The notes: generated from the letters alone by a model not told the origin. A stretch of DNA of 64,000 bases from an uncultured Myxococcales bacterium (GCA_937949945.1 CALFEQ010000199.1:62001-126000), one strand, 5' to 3'; positions 8,493 to 17,296 are shown, counted from the first letter of the stretch. Numbers and translations are program-made.

Positions 8493-10172
8493 ATGCGCGC
8501 CGGCGTTCGCAGCATGCTCATCCGTCCGGGGATCCCGGGCGCGCGCCGCACGGCGCTCCTCGCCGTCGCCGCGCTCTTGCCGGCCTGTGGGCGTCGCGCC
8601 TCCGCCGAGGCGAACGACGCATCGACGTCGGGGACGAGCGCCGTGATCGACGGCGAGCCCTCACGCGATGCCGCCGCGATCGAAGGCGATGCGTCGCCTG
8701 ACGGCGCGGTGATCGAGGTCGAGCCCTCGCGCGACGCGTCCGCCGCCGTGGAGCCGCGCGAGAGCGGTCGTGCACGGGCGCCGAGCGTGATGCCGACCGA
8801 CCCGTTCGGCATCGCGCGCACGTCGGAGCGTGCCGGATGCGCCGTGCTCGGCAAGCAGGTCGCCGACGTGGACGTGAAGACCTCGTTCGTCGACGGCGAC
8901 GACTGGCTCGCGATCGTGAACCGGTCGCCCACCGGCACGCTTCCGCCCGAGTACGCGCCGCGCGATCTCGTCGACATCCGTACCGGCAAGCCCGCGACCG
9001 CGAGCGAGTGCGAGAGGATGCACTGCCTGCGTCGCGAGGCGGCAGCCGCGCTGAACGAGCTGCTCGCCGAGATGAAGGCACGGGGATTCCCGGGCAAGGT
9101 CGAGTCGGCGTTTCGCAGCTACGGGACGCAGTGCGGCACGTTCACCAACTGGTCGCGCAAGAGCAACTTCTGCACGGCCACCGAGCAGTCCGCGCTGCCG
9201 GGCCACAGCCAGCACCAGCTCGGCACGACCGTCGATCTCTTCACCGAGGAATGGGCGAAGGACGAGCGGGGCGTCTTCCGCGCGGGCTTCGGTTGCACCG
9301 AGGCCGGGAGGTTCATCCGCGAGCATGCGACCGACTTCGGCTTCGTCATGCCCTATCCGATCCACCCGGACGACCGGCACCCGCGCCAGAGCTGCGTCAC
9401 GCGATGGGACATCCCGGTCAACATCAATCCGCGCACGGGCTACCGGTACGAGCACTGGCACTTCCGCTACGTCGGCAAGGAGGCGGCCGCGCGGTTCAAG
9501 GCGGCGGTCGAGGCGAGCGGCCCTGGGACGCCCGACGAGATCACGGTCGAGCAGTGGCTGCGAGCGGAGAAGGGGATCGGCGGGCCGGACGCGGAGCTCC
9601 CGGTCTGCGACGGCTGCAACTGCGGCGCGTGCAGCACCCTCGCTCCGCTCGGCGAGAGCCCGTGCGACAAGAAGGGCGGCGCGCTCCACCTCGACATGCA
9701 CGGCAAGCCGATCGTGATCGACGAGCCGCCGTCGTTCACGAGCGTCTCGCCCGGCAACGCCCGCAAGTGGAAGGGGCGCGTCGTCGACGTCCGTCTCGAC
9801 GTGCCGGCCGGCACGATCACGCAGACACCCGTAGTGGGCGTCGACCTCGTCGGGTACGAGCCCGGCGCGACGTTCGAGAAGCTCGCGCCGTTCCCGGAGA
9901 CACGGCCGCGCGCGTACCGCCCGCTCGCGGAGGCATGGGTCGTCGGCGTCGAGCCCGTACCGAACGACACCGGCGTCGGCTGGCCGTGGCGCGCGGCCAT
10001 CGCCGCCGTGATGCACGGGCAGATCTACAACCGCGCGAACGTCCTCCTCCCGGCGCGCCCCGGCTCGGTGACGCTCAAGGTGCCGATCCCCGGCACCGCG
10101 CGCAAAGTGAAGGTCGTCCTCCTGAAGGGCGGCGTCCCTCGAGGGGAGGAGCGCATCGTCGACTTCGAATGA
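8493..10172 (+). CDS. VanY-type D-Ala-D-Ala carboxypeptidase (M15B) lipoprotein
   Basis: Exported zinc peptidase predicted to trim D-Ala from peptidoglycan stem peptides. 559 residues from ATG 8493 (ATG 8514 also possible). Signal sequence with lipobox LLPAC at about residue 32, then a long acidic Asp/Glu/Ser-rich linker with imperfect repeats (EPSRDA, up to about residue 92). The catalytic domain covers about 130-350: SAFRSYGTQ; GHSQHQLGTTVDL at about 236-248 with the first His and the Asp zinc ligands; EHWHF at about 318-322 with the catalytic Glu or His and the second His ligand. The last 200 residues hold a cysteine cluster (CDGCNCGAC, about 371-379) and a beta-rich region with no family I recognise, perhaps for wall binding. 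It lies alone, ending 12 nt from the convergent phosphatase gene. Confidence 0.88.
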   Translation: MRAGVRSMLIRPGIPGARRTALLAVAALLPACGRRASAEANDASTSGTSAVIDGEPSRDAAAIEGDASPDGAVIEVEPSRDASAAVEPRESGRARAPSVMPTDPFGIARTSERAGCAVLGKQVADVDVKTSFVDGDDWLAIVNRSPTGTLPPEYAPRDLVDIRTGKPATASECERMHCLRREAAAALNELLAEMKARGFPGKVESAFRSYGTQCGTFTNWSRKSNFCTATEQSALPGHSQHQLGTTVDLFTEEWAKDERGVFRAGFGCTEAGRFIREHATDFGFVMPYPIHPDDRHPRQSCVTRWDIPVNINPRTGYRYEHWHFRYVGKEAAARFKAAVEASGPGTPDEITVEQWLRAEKGIGGPDAELPVCDGCNCGACSTLAPLGESPCDKKGGALHLDMHGKPIVIDEPPSFTSVSPGNARKWKGRVVDVRLDVPAGTITQTPVVGVDLVGYEPGATFEKLAPFPETRPRAYRPLAEAWVVGVEPVPNDTGVGWPWRAAIAAVMHGQIYNRANVLLPARPGSVTLKVPIPGTARKVKVVLLKGGVPRGEERIVDFE

Positions 10173-10184
10173 TCGACGGGAGCG

Positions 10185-11882
10185 TCAGGCTCGCTGCTCG
10201 ATCTCCGGGGGCACCTTGAAGAACGCGTTGCGCTCGGGATCGTTGTAGCTCTTGTAGTCGGGGGACCACGGCACGACGCGCGCCGAGGTCCCGTCGTGCG
10301 TGATCGTGAGCGCCATCGGCGTCACCTCGCGATAGGTGCTGTCGGGTGGCAGGTCCTCGTTGTCCTTTCCGCCGGCGGAGAAGACGGTGATCAGCCGGCC
10401 CAGGTCGTCGTCGTAGACCGTCGAGAAGCCTTCGACGACCTTCTCGTGACCGCGCACCAGCGTGTTCGTGCCGATGCGCTGCATGAAGGCGCGGAACTGC
10501 ATCTGCCCGAACGCGAAGCGCGAGGCCTGATCCTGGAGGTCCGCCGGAATGACGTCGGCGGTGCTCGGGTCGCTCCACATCATCTGGAAGCGCAGGTCCG
10601 GATCGTTGAGGCTCGAGAGGTCCTTCCAGCGTTCCTTGATCAGTCGATCCTTCGGGATGCCGCCGTGGACGAACATGAAGCGGTCGAAGAGCAGCACGTT
10701 CGGCATCGCCTCGAAGAGCGTGCGGTAGTGACGGAACACGTCGACCGGCAAGAGAGGCTTGAGCGTGTTGATCGCCTCCGCGGGCTTCACGCCGCCGTAC
10801 ATCGTGCCGTTCACCTCGACGTAGTACTCGTGGTTGCCGCGCAGCATGACGACGTGATCGGGCGCGGTCACGAAGAGCTGCAGGACCGTGCGGAGCACGC
10901 CGTTCAGGCTGAATCGACCGCGATCGATGTAGTCGCCGAGCAGGACCAAGAGCGGGTAGGGCACGTTCACCGGGTCCTTGCGGTACGCCTCGACGCGCTC
11001 GAAGAAGCGACTCTGGAGAACGGTCGCCTTCAGGATGCTGTAGCAGCCGTGCAGATCCCCGAGGACGGTGAGCTCGGTGCGCGTCCCGGGGCGCGGCATG
11101 CGCACGTAGACGTGTCCGTCGAGGAACGGCTCGGTGCCGACGAGCTCGGACACGTTCTTCTTGCCTGCGAGGCGTCCGTTGCCGGCTGCACGCTGCGTCT
11201 CGAGAACGGCGAGCGCGCGATCGATGAGCTGCCGATCGGCAGCGATCTGCCGCTGGAGTACGGCGGTGTCCTTCGAGAAGTGGTGCTCGAACGGCTTGAA
11301 GAACGGGTGATCGACTTGCGACGACCCTGCGTCGATCGGCTTCGCGACCGCGACCTTCGTGCTCGCCGCGGCGTCCGTGCCCTCCTCCTCGAGCTGGACG
11401 TCGAGATCGGCCTCGAGGAGCTGCGCGAGCTCGCTCCGGAACTGGACCTCGGCTGGATGGGCGACACCGTCGGCGAGGAGCAGCGAGTCGATCAGGCTCA
11501 TGAGCTGCTCCTGACCCTGCCGATCGAAGCTCTGGAAGATCTCGAAGCAGCGAACCTTGAGCCTCGAGTGCACGAACGCCTTCGGATCCTCGTTCGTCGA
11601 GACGCTCTCCGTGAAGAGGTCCTTCACGTTCTGATCGATCCCCTCGAACACCTCGTGGAAGTGCCGCGTGTACTTCGCGACGACCTCCGCCCGCACCTCC
11701 GGAGCGGCGTCGGGCATCGCCTCGTCGGCGCGATGCTCGATCAGCTTGCGGATGGTTTCTCGTACGAAGCTCTTCTCCGCCGCGTCGAAGTCCCCGTCGA
11801 TGTAGCCGAACGTCACGAGGTAGAAGATCACCGCGTGCATCTCGTGCTCGGCGCGCTGGGGGTCGCTGCTGAACGTGATCAT
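10185..11882 (-). CDS. PPP-family Ser/Thr protein phosphatase with N-terminal TerB-like region
   Basis: 565 residues. The C-terminal two thirds carry all signature motifs of PPP (PP1/PP2A-type) metallophosphatases: GDLHG at about 273, GDYIDRG at about 314, RGNHE at about 346 and the later metal histidines VHGG (about 402) and RGHE (about 485). These coordinate two metals for dephosphorylating Ser/Thr. The N-terminal 150 residues are helical, and the stretch YIDGDFDAAEKSFV looks like the acidic turn of TerB-like domains, matching the stand-alone TerB-like gene at 7175. No signal peptide, so cytoplasmic. It may counteract Ser/Thr kinases, one of which is encoded 2.6 kb away, but the genes are not linked in an operon. 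Confidence 0.9.
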   Translation of the reverse strand: MITFSSDPQRAEHEMHAVIFYLVTFGYIDGDFDAAEKSFVRETIRKLIEHRADEAMPDAAPEVRAEVVAKYTRHFHEVFEGIDQNVKDLFTESVSTNEDPKAFVHSRLKVRCFEIFQSFDRQGQEQLMSLIDSLLLADGVAHPAEVQFRSELAQLLEADLDVQLEEEGTDAAASTKVAVAKPIDAGSSQVDHPFFKPFEHHFSKDTAVLQRQIAADRQLIDRALAVLETQRAAGNGRLAGKKNVSELVGTEPFLDGHVYVRMPRPGTRTELTVLGDLHGCYSILKATVLQSRFFERVEAYRKDPVNVPYPLLVLLGDYIDRGRFSLNGVLRTVLQLFVTAPDHVVMLRGNHEYYVEVNGTMYGGVKPAEAINTLKPLLPVDVFRHYRTLFEAMPNVLLFDRFMFVHGGIPKDRLIKERWKDLSSLNDPDLRFQMMWSDPSTADVIPADLQDQASRFAFGQMQFRAFMQRIGTNTLVRGHEKVVEGFSTVYDDDLGRLITVFSAGGKDNEDLPPDSTYREVTPMALTITHDGTSARVVPWSPDYKSYNDPERNAFFKVPPEIEQRA

Positions 11883-11994
11883 CGCGCCGCTAGGCTAACA
11901 GCGCGCACAGCACGGACGGAAGCACCCGCGCGTGACCGGACGCGCGGGCGCTCGAGCTCGCGACGACGCGACGAGTGACGAGCGGCAGGAGGCT

Positions 11995-12576
11995 TTACTC
12001 GCCGGATTCGTTCTTCGTCTCGGCGGTGCCTTCTCCGTCTTCGGCCGCCTCGTCTTCCGGCGCTTCGTCTTCCGGCGCTTCGACGGACATGGGCGCTTTC
12101 TTGCCGCTGACCGTAGAGACCGTGACGCTGCCGCCGCCGTAGCCGCTGCACTTGCCTTTGAGCCCGAAGGGAAGGCCGAGCGCCTTCAGGACTCCGTTGC
12201 TCGCCTCCCAGTCACGGGTCACGCTCACGTCCTTGACGAGAGCGAGCGTGCATCGCGAGCCTTTGCAGATCTCGACCGTCTTGCCGCAGTACGAGCGATT
12301 GGGAGCTGCGACCCACAGTCCGTTGTCGTCGCACGCGCCGACGCCGGTGCAGCCCCACGTGACCTTGCCGGGCGGAAGCTTCTTCGAGTAGCTCGAACAG
12401 TTCCGCAAGAACTCGCACGTTCCCTCGTACTTGAGGGAGACCTTGCGGCCTTTCAGCTCGGAGTCGGTGGATTCCATCGGTTCGTCGGCTTCGTCCAGGT
12501 AGGAGGCACACCCGACGACGCTGAACGAGACGATCGAGACGAAAGCACACGCTCCGACAAACTTGGTCATGCCCAC
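11995..12576 (-). CDS. cysteine-rich lipoprotein, double-psi beta-barrel (barwin/expansin-like)
   Basis: 193 residues from GTG 12576 (ATG 12570 gives MTKFVG). Signal sequence with lipobox VVGC at Cys23. From about residue 50 eight cysteines occur in a pattern typical of barwin, expansin-N or RlpA-like barrels: ALY-type first strand (SLKYEGTCEF), a WVAAPNRSYCGKTVEI strand where the barrel normally has VALP-x-CGK, then KDVSVTRDWE in the place of the D-x-C/D catalytic region, and a final GSVTVS strand. The fold call is by eye. The last 30 residues form an acidic tail with EAPED repeats encoded by a tandem DNA repeat. Might bind or loosen polysaccharide at the surface. It follows the GMC oxidoreductase gene on the same strand, 167 nt downstream. 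Confidence 0.6.
   Translation of the reverse strand: MGMTKFVGACAFVSIVSFSVVGCASYLDEADEPMESTDSELKGRKVSLKYEGTCEFLRNCSSYSKKLPPGKVTWGCTGVGACDDNGLWVAAPNRSYCGKTVEICKGSRCTLALVKDVSVTRDWEASNGVLKALGLPFGLKGKCSGYGGGSVTVSTVSGKKAPMSVEAPEDEAPEDEAAEDGEGTAETKNESGE
12051..12080. repeat. 15-bp perfect tandem duplication inside the barwin-like gene
   Basis: Two adjacent identical copies of CGTCTTCCGGCGCTT (12051-12065 and 12066-12080), with a degraded third copy just before (12039-12050). On the coding strand they encode EAPED twice plus EAAED, making the acidic tail. Copy number probably varies between strains. Confidence 0.85.
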
Positions 12577-12624
12577 GCGCCACCCTGTTCGAAAAGCCCC
12601 CCTCCGGACAGGCGTTTAGCAAGG

Positions 12625-12702
12625 TGTGGGCCATGGCCACATCCGCGCACAAACGCGGAATTCTCGCAGGCCGACGGATCGCGAAGGCACGTTCGAACGT
12701 GC
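12625..12702. promoter_or_regulatory. two palindromes between the GMC and barwin-like genes
   Basis: GCACGTTCGAACGTGC at 12687-12702 is a perfect 16-bp palindrome. A near-perfect one, TGTGGGCCATGGCCACA, lies at 12625-12641 with one extra base. Both sit upstream of the lipoprotein start (12576) and downstream of the GMC stop. They may be operators for the lipoprotein gene; no T-run follows, so a terminator is less likely. Confidence 0.4.
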
Positions 12703-12743
12703 GCGTGATCCAGCCGGGCGAGGCTAGTCCATGATCCAGACGA

Positions 12744-14372
12744 TCAGCGTGTCGACTCGCCCGGCGCGGCCCACACGCCGTCGGTGCGCTCGCTGCGCGG
12801 AGGCACGTGGCTCATGGCGTGCTCGGCCATCGCGGTGATCGTGAGGCTCGGGTTCACGCCGAGGTTCGCGGGGATGATCGAGCCGTCGACGACGTAGAGA
12901 TCGTCGTAGCCGAACACGCGGCTCTTCGGATCGACGACGCCGTCCTCGGGACCGAGCCCGATCGGGCAGCCGCCGAGGACGTGCGCCGTCGTCGCCTTGT
13001 CGAAGAGCACTTCGAGCAAGCCGCTCTGGGGCATGCCGCCCATCTTCTTCGCGAGCTTCTTCGCGACGAGGTTCGCGACCGGGATGTACGTCGGCGGCCG
13101 TCCGCCGCCCGTGCCTTCTCCGGGACCGCTGTCGAGCTTCTTGGAGAACGGCCAGTACCAGCGGCGGCGAAGGCGGTACGACAGGTGGTTGTCGACTGGC
13201 TGCATCACGAGGAGGATCGCGGTCCGCTTCGCCCAGCCGAACGGGATCGCCGTCTTCAGGAACTGGATCGGGTGGCGGATCACGTTTCCGATCCAACGCA
13301 GCCAGCGCGGGACCGATCCTCCGCCGTCCGTGAGCACCGTCGCGAGCGGCGCGAGCGCGTCGGAGCCCGCGGAGTAGCGGACGACCTCGATGTGCGTGTG
13401 GTCGTCGACGAAGACGCCACTCGTGATCGCGATGCCCTTCGAGTAGTCGACGTTCGGATCGTCCGAGCGCACGCCGAGGAGGGCCTCGCTGTTCGTCCGG
13501 AGGTAGCGGCCGAGCTGGTCCGAGAGCTTCGCGAGCGAGCCTCTGTCCTTGCAGCGCATGAGGAGCTCCACGGTGCCGTACGAGCCCGCCGAGACGACGA
13601 CGCCGCGGGCGCGGAGCGTGCGCCGCTTGCGGAGGATGCCCGTGGAGCGCTCGATGGTGAGCTCGTAGCCGCCGCCCTCGAGCGGTCGGATGTCGACGAC
13701 GCGCGACTCGGGCTGGATGACCGCCCCGCGTTTCTCTGCAAGATACAAGTAGTTCTGATCGAGCGTGTTCTTCGCTCCGACGCGGCAGCCGACCATGCAG
13801 CCTCCACACATCGTGCAGCCCGTGCGCTCGGGGCCCTCGCCGCCGAAGAACGGGTCGGGCACGGTCTTGCCTGGCTCGCCGAAGAAGACGCCCACGTCGG
13901 CTCGCTTCCACGTGTGGCCCCGGCCCATCTCGTCGGCGACCTCCTTGAGCATGCGATCGGTCTCGACGACGACCGGGCTCTCGACGACGCCGAGCATCTT
14001 CTTCGCCACCGCGTAGAACGGCTCGAGCGCGGACCGCCAGTCGAGGCCGACCCACCGGGGATCGTCGAACGCCTCCGCCGGCGGGACGAGCAGGGTGTTG
14101 GCGTAGACGAGGCTTCCGCCGCCGACACCCGCGCCGTGGAGGAAGAAGGCATCCTTCACGAGCGTCATCTGGAGGATGCCGTACAGGCCGAGGCGCGGAG
14201 CCCAGAGGTACTTGCGCAGATTCCAGGTCGTGCGCGGGAAGTCTTCCTTCTTCCAGCGCTTGCCCATCTCGATGACGGCCACGCGATAGCCCTTCTCGGA
14301 CAGGCGCAGCGCCGAGACGCTGCCTCCGAACCCCGAGCCGACGATCGCGAAGTCGAAGTCGAAGTCGGTCAC
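12744..14372 (-). CDS. GMC-family FAD oxidoreductase, cholesterol-oxidase-like
   Basis: 542 residues from GTG 14372, chosen because the Rossmann motif must lie close to the N-terminus: FDFAIVGSGFGGS (about 6-18) is the FAD GxGxxG fingerprint. GTG 14390 and 14399 are also in frame. HGAGVGGGSLVYAN (about 86-99) is the second flavin motif, and the C-terminal LYVVDGSIIPANLGVNPSLTI holds the family's active-site region, with Asn-Pro where choline and cholesterol oxidases have His-Asn/His. A cysteine cluster CTMCGGCMVGC at about 190-200 followed by GAKNTLD matches ChoD-type actinobacterial sterol oxidases, where it resembles an iron-sulfur site. Probable oxidation of a sterol or other hydrophobic alcohol. 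No signal peptide. Divergent from the kinase gene. Confidence 0.88.
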   Translation of the reverse strand: MTDFDFDFAIVGSGFGGSVSALRLSEKGYRVAVIEMGKRWKKEDFPRTTWNLRKYLWAPRLGLYGILQMTLVKDAFFLHGAGVGGGSLVYANTLLVPPAEAFDDPRWVGLDWRSALEPFYAVAKKMLGVVESPVVVETDRMLKEVADEMGRGHTWKRADVGVFFGEPGKTVPDPFFGGEGPERTGCTMCGGCMVGCRVGAKNTLDQNYLYLAEKRGAVIQPESRVVDIRPLEGGGYELTIERSTGILRKRRTLRARGVVVSAGSYGTVELLMRCKDRGSLAKLSDQLGRYLRTNSEALLGVRSDDPNVDYSKGIAITSGVFVDDHTHIEVVRYSAGSDALAPLATVLTDGGGSVPRWLRWIGNVIRHPIQFLKTAIPFGWAKRTAILLVMQPVDNHLSYRLRRRWYWPFSKKLDSGPGEGTGGGRPPTYIPVANLVAKKLAKKMGGMPQSGLLEVLFDKATTAHVLGGCPIGLGPEDGVVDPKSRVFGYDDLYVVDGSIIPANLGVNPSLTITAMAEHAMSHVPPRSERTDGVWAAPGESTR

Positions 14373-14474
14373 GCTCTCGACACGTATCACCGCGGGCACG
14401 CGTTCGCGAGCGCACGACGCGCGCAGGCTCGCACGAGCGCCGAGCTTGCGACGGCGTTCGCCGGAAGGAGTACG

Positions 14475-15473
14475 ATGCTCGAAATGGCACGTCCGTCGGC
14501 TCCGTCGCTGCCTTCGGGAACGGTCCTCGGCGGCAAGTACGTGCTCGGCCAGAAGCTCGGCAGTGGCGGCATGGGCGCCGTCTTCGAGGCCACCGACGAT
14601 CGGGGCAACGTCGTCGCGATCAAGACGCTGCTCGTCGGTCCCGGCGCGCCCGCGGCCGCCGCCGAGACGCGGGCGCGCTTCGAGCGCGAGATCGAGGCGA
14701 CGGCGCGGCTGCGCCACAAGAACGTGGTCTCGCTCGTCGACGCCGGGGTCGACGACGCCACCGGCGCTCCCTACCTCGTCATGCCGCGCATGCGCGGCGA
14801 GGACCTCGGTCAGCTCCTCGCACGCGTGAAGGTCCTCGAGCCGAGCGTGGCCGTGCCGATCGTCGTCCAGGCGTGCCGCGGCGTCGCGGCGGGACACGCC
14901 GCCGGCATCATCCATCGCGACATCAAGCCGACGAACCTCTTCCTGGAGGAAGAAGACGGCGTCATCGTCGTGAAGGTCTCGGACTTCGGGCTCGCGAAGG
15001 TGCAGAACGCGGGCATCGACTCGCTCACGACCTCGGGCGCGCTGCTCGGGACCCCGCACTACATGTCACCGGAGCAGGCCGAGAACGCGAAGCGCGTCGA
15101 CGAGCGGACCGACGTCTACAGCCTCGGGATGGTCCTCTATCACGCGCTCACGGGGGCCGTCGCCTTCGCGCGGCCGGGCTCCTTCATGGCGTTCCTCGTC
15201 GGACAGAGCAGCGTCCCGCACGTCCAACAGGCCGCGCCGTGGGTCCCTCCGGCGATCGCACGCGCCGTGCACGCGGCGCTCCTCCGCTCGCCGGATGCGC
15301 GATGGCCCAACGTCGGCGAGCTGGAGCTCGGCCTCACGATGGCGGCCGGCTTCGAGGTCGCGAACGCGCCGCTCTACAAGGCGTCGCTCGCGCCCCTCTC
15401 TCGCTCGACGCGCGCCGACGTGGCGCCTCGCGCCGTGCTCCCGACGCACTGGGAGGAGCTGCTGCGCGGCTGA
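14475..15473 (+). CDS. Pkn-type serine/threonine protein kinase
   Basis: 332 residues from ATG 14475, with GGAAGGAG (14463-14470) in front. Eukaryotic-like kinase fold with all key motifs: glycine loop LGSGGMGAVF (about 29-38), ATP Lys in VAIKTL (about 53), catalytic loop HRDIKPTN (about 148-155), DFG (about 173) and the APE-equivalent MSPEQ (about 200). Unlike most myxobacterial kinases it has no TM helix, PASTA, TPR or other sensor domain after the kinase core; it ends about 40 residues after it. A small cytoplasmic kinase. It is divergent from the GMC oxidoreductase with a 102-nt shared promoter region. Targets unknown. Confidence 0.93.
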   Translation: MLEMARPSAPSLPSGTVLGGKYVLGQKLGSGGMGAVFEATDDRGNVVAIKTLLVGPGAPAAAAETRARFEREIEATARLRHKNVVSLVDAGVDDATGAPYLVMPRMRGEDLGQLLARVKVLEPSVAVPIVVQACRGVAAGHAAGIIHRDIKPTNLFLEEEDGVIVVKVSDFGLAKVQNAGIDSLTTSGALLGTPHYMSPEQAENAKRVDERTDVYSLGMVLYHALTGAVAFARPGSFMAFLVGQSSVPHVQQAAPWVPPAIARAVHAALLRSPDARWPNVGELELGLTMAAGFEVANAPLYKASLAPLSRSTRADVAPRAVLPTHWEELLRG

Positions 15474-15495
15474 GCCGTGCACGGACCGACGCCAC

Positions 15496-15517
15496 CTGCG
15501 CCGGTCGCCCGGCGCAG
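15496..15517. terminator. bidirectional hairpin between convergent genes
   Basis: Perfect 9-bp stem CTGCGCCGG / CCGGCGCAG with a 4-nt loop, centred in the 57-nt gap between the kinase stop and the stop of the convergent protein-glutaminase-like gene. No T-run on either side, but the position suits a shared terminator. Confidence 0.6.
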
Positions 15518-15530
15518 CGGCGCCGATGGA

Positions 15531-16364
15531 TCACTCTGCGAACACGCGGGTCGGCTCGACGAAGTTCTCGTCGTCGAGCGTCTCGCCACGCGTGCAGTTC
15601 GCGGGCAGCGAGCGCGGGTCGCCGTTCAACTTGCCCCTCGTCGCGAGCTGGCTGACGAGGCGCTGCGTCTCGCGGGCGAGCGAGCGGTGCTTCTCGCTGC
15701 GAACGTCGGTCGACGAGCCGGGCTCCCAGTCGATGTACCGGTGCATGGTGACGCACGCGTGGGAGACGTCCTGCATCTCGAAGGCCGGCATCTCGGCGAA
15801 CGTCGGCTCCTTGTAGCGGCTCGCGTCCGGCTCGGCCGGATCGACGAGCGGGTTACGCCGGTTGTACTGATCGAGGTACGAGTTGCCGGGGTGGATGTGG
15901 AGCGACGGGTAGCGGCTCGACTCCGGGTCCGTGTAGCCCTGGTGCGCCACCCACTCCATGTTCGTGAGCGCCTTCGTCTGGTCGTAGACGGGATCGAGCA
16001 CGTAGACGTGGTTCGGATCACCGTCCTTCGTCACGGCGGGAGCGACGTGCCACGCCCAGATGCCGTCGAGCGGCGCGCCGGGCTTGGCGATGACGTAGAT
16101 GTGGTTCGTCGGCACGCCCTTCGTCGCGAGCAGCATCGAGTAGTAGAGCGCTCGCGCGTAGCAGCCGTCCATCGTGTACGCCCACGGAAGCCACGGCAGC
16201 GCCGTGAGGTGCTGCACCGTCGCGTCGAAGTCCTCTTGGGCGAGCGCAGAGTCGAGCGCGTCGACCGGCTCCTCCTCGACGACGTGCGGCGCGCAGCCGG
16301 CACCGAGCGACAGTCCAACGAGCGCAAACCCGAGTCCCCAGAAGAGTGTTCCCCGCACCGCCAT
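15531..16364 (-). CDS. protein-glutaminase-like (Cys-His-Asp) lipoprotein
   Basis: 277 residues. Signal sequence with lipobox LGAGC (Cys24). The central part resembles the protein-glutamine glutaminase family of transglutaminase-fold enzymes: MDGCYARA with the nucleophile Cys68, WAWHVAP with His106, and YVLDP with Asp124, correctly spaced for a triad. The enzymes deamidate Gln side chains in substrate proteins; known examples are secreted (Chryseobacterium) or type VI/III effectors. The remaining 150 residues are polar, with cysteines at about 203 and 256. A surface-anchored enzyme attacking prey proteins fits a predatory life but is an inference. It stands alone, divergent from the broken TetR gene. 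Confidence 0.75.
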   Translation of the reverse strand: MAVRGTLFWGLGFALVGLSLGAGCAPHVVEEEPVDALDSALAQEDFDATVQHLTALPWLPWAYTMDGCYARALYYSMLLATKGVPTNHIYVIAKPGAPLDGIWAWHVAPAVTKDGDPNHVYVLDPVYDQTKALTNMEWVAHQGYTDPESSRYPSLHIHPGNSYLDQYNRRNPLVDPAEPDASRYKEPTFAEMPAFEMQDVSHACVTMHRYIDWEPGSSTDVRSEKHRSLARETQRLVSQLATRGKLNGDPRSLPANCTRGETLDDENFVEPTRVFAE

Positions 16365-16633
16365 GGGCCGCGCATCTTGGTTGCGCTCGAGGCGATTGAA
16401 AAGGCCCAGCTAGCGTTTTGCCTCGGGCTTGGAGCGTGGCGCTCACGTCGCTCCATCGCTTCGAAACTGCGCGCCTTTCCCTCGAGGACGCAGGGACGAG
16501 CGCAGCTCGCGATCGCCGTCTCAAATTCATCTCAAGCGGGGCAGTGGAGCCGCTCGCGCACCGCGCTCACCGGCGTCTCCCAGTGCTCCTCCCAGCGGAA
16601 GCTCGCGAGGGGGGCCGTCGCCTTTCCCCGGCG

Positions 16634-17296
16634 ATGGGCGCGACGCAGATCGCGGAAGTGCTGGCGGGTCCACCGGCTCCCACGCGCACGCGCCGCACTC
16701 CCGAGCGCCCTCATCCTGGCCGCGGCCGAGCGGGTCTTCGCGCGCCAGTCGCCCGACGTCGTCGGATTGAAGGAAGTGGCGCACGAGGCAGGCGTGAGCC
16801 ACGCGCTCGTCACCCACTACTTCGGCACGTACGCGGCGCTCGTCGAGGCGACGCTCGAGCGGCGCTTCCACGCCATCCGCGACGAGCTCGTGCCGGAGCT
16901 CTTGGGTCTCGTCCAGTCGCAGGCCGACGTGAAGGCGATGCTCGCCGCGCACCGCAAGGTCGTTCGGCGCGCCACGTCCGATCCGGCGAACGTGCGCCTG
17001 TTCGTGCGGGCCTTGCTCGGCGGGCGCATCGCCGCAGGCGACTTCGTTCCGCACCGCATGCGGGGCTTGAAGCTCCTCACGGACGTCCTCGCTTCGCGCT
17101 CGTCGGCCCTTCGGGAAGACCTCGAGTTCTTGCTCGTCGTCTCGTTTGTTTCACGACGCTCTGGACCGTGGGCGAGCGCGCGTTCGCGGGCGCCTTGGGC
17201 AAGAGGCCGTCGCGCGAGCTCTCGGAAGGATTCGAGCGCCGCGTCGACGTCTTGATCGAGCGCTATCTCGAGGCGGTGGAGAAGGGGGCGCGCTGA
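16634..17296 (+). pseudogene. TetR/AcrR-family regulator with two apparent frameshifts
   Basis: No single frame covers the gene. N-terminus MGATQIAEVLAG starts at ATG 16634. Around 16705-16710 the frame must move by one base: skipping one C of the CCC run gives GAG-CGC-CTC-ATC, i.e. ERLILAAAERVFA, a textbook TetR helix 1. The middle (to about 17140) contains the HTH: LKEVAHEAGVSHALVTHYFG. At TTTGTTT (about 17142-17148) the frame shifts back, and FTTLWTVGERAF continues to ERYLEAVEKGAR at TGA 17296. Net effect is one base gained and one lost, about 220 residues in total. Both shifts fall in short homopolymers, so they are either sequencing errors or true decay. If intact it would be a typical ligand-responsive repressor; no target operator is obvious. 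Confidence 0.75.

Noticed and set aside
12807..14474. An open frame on the plus strand that runs through the GMC gene into the kinase.
   Set aside because: Only the part from ATG 14475 encodes a kinase; the earlier part is antisense to the flavoenzyme and has no ribosome site at its start.
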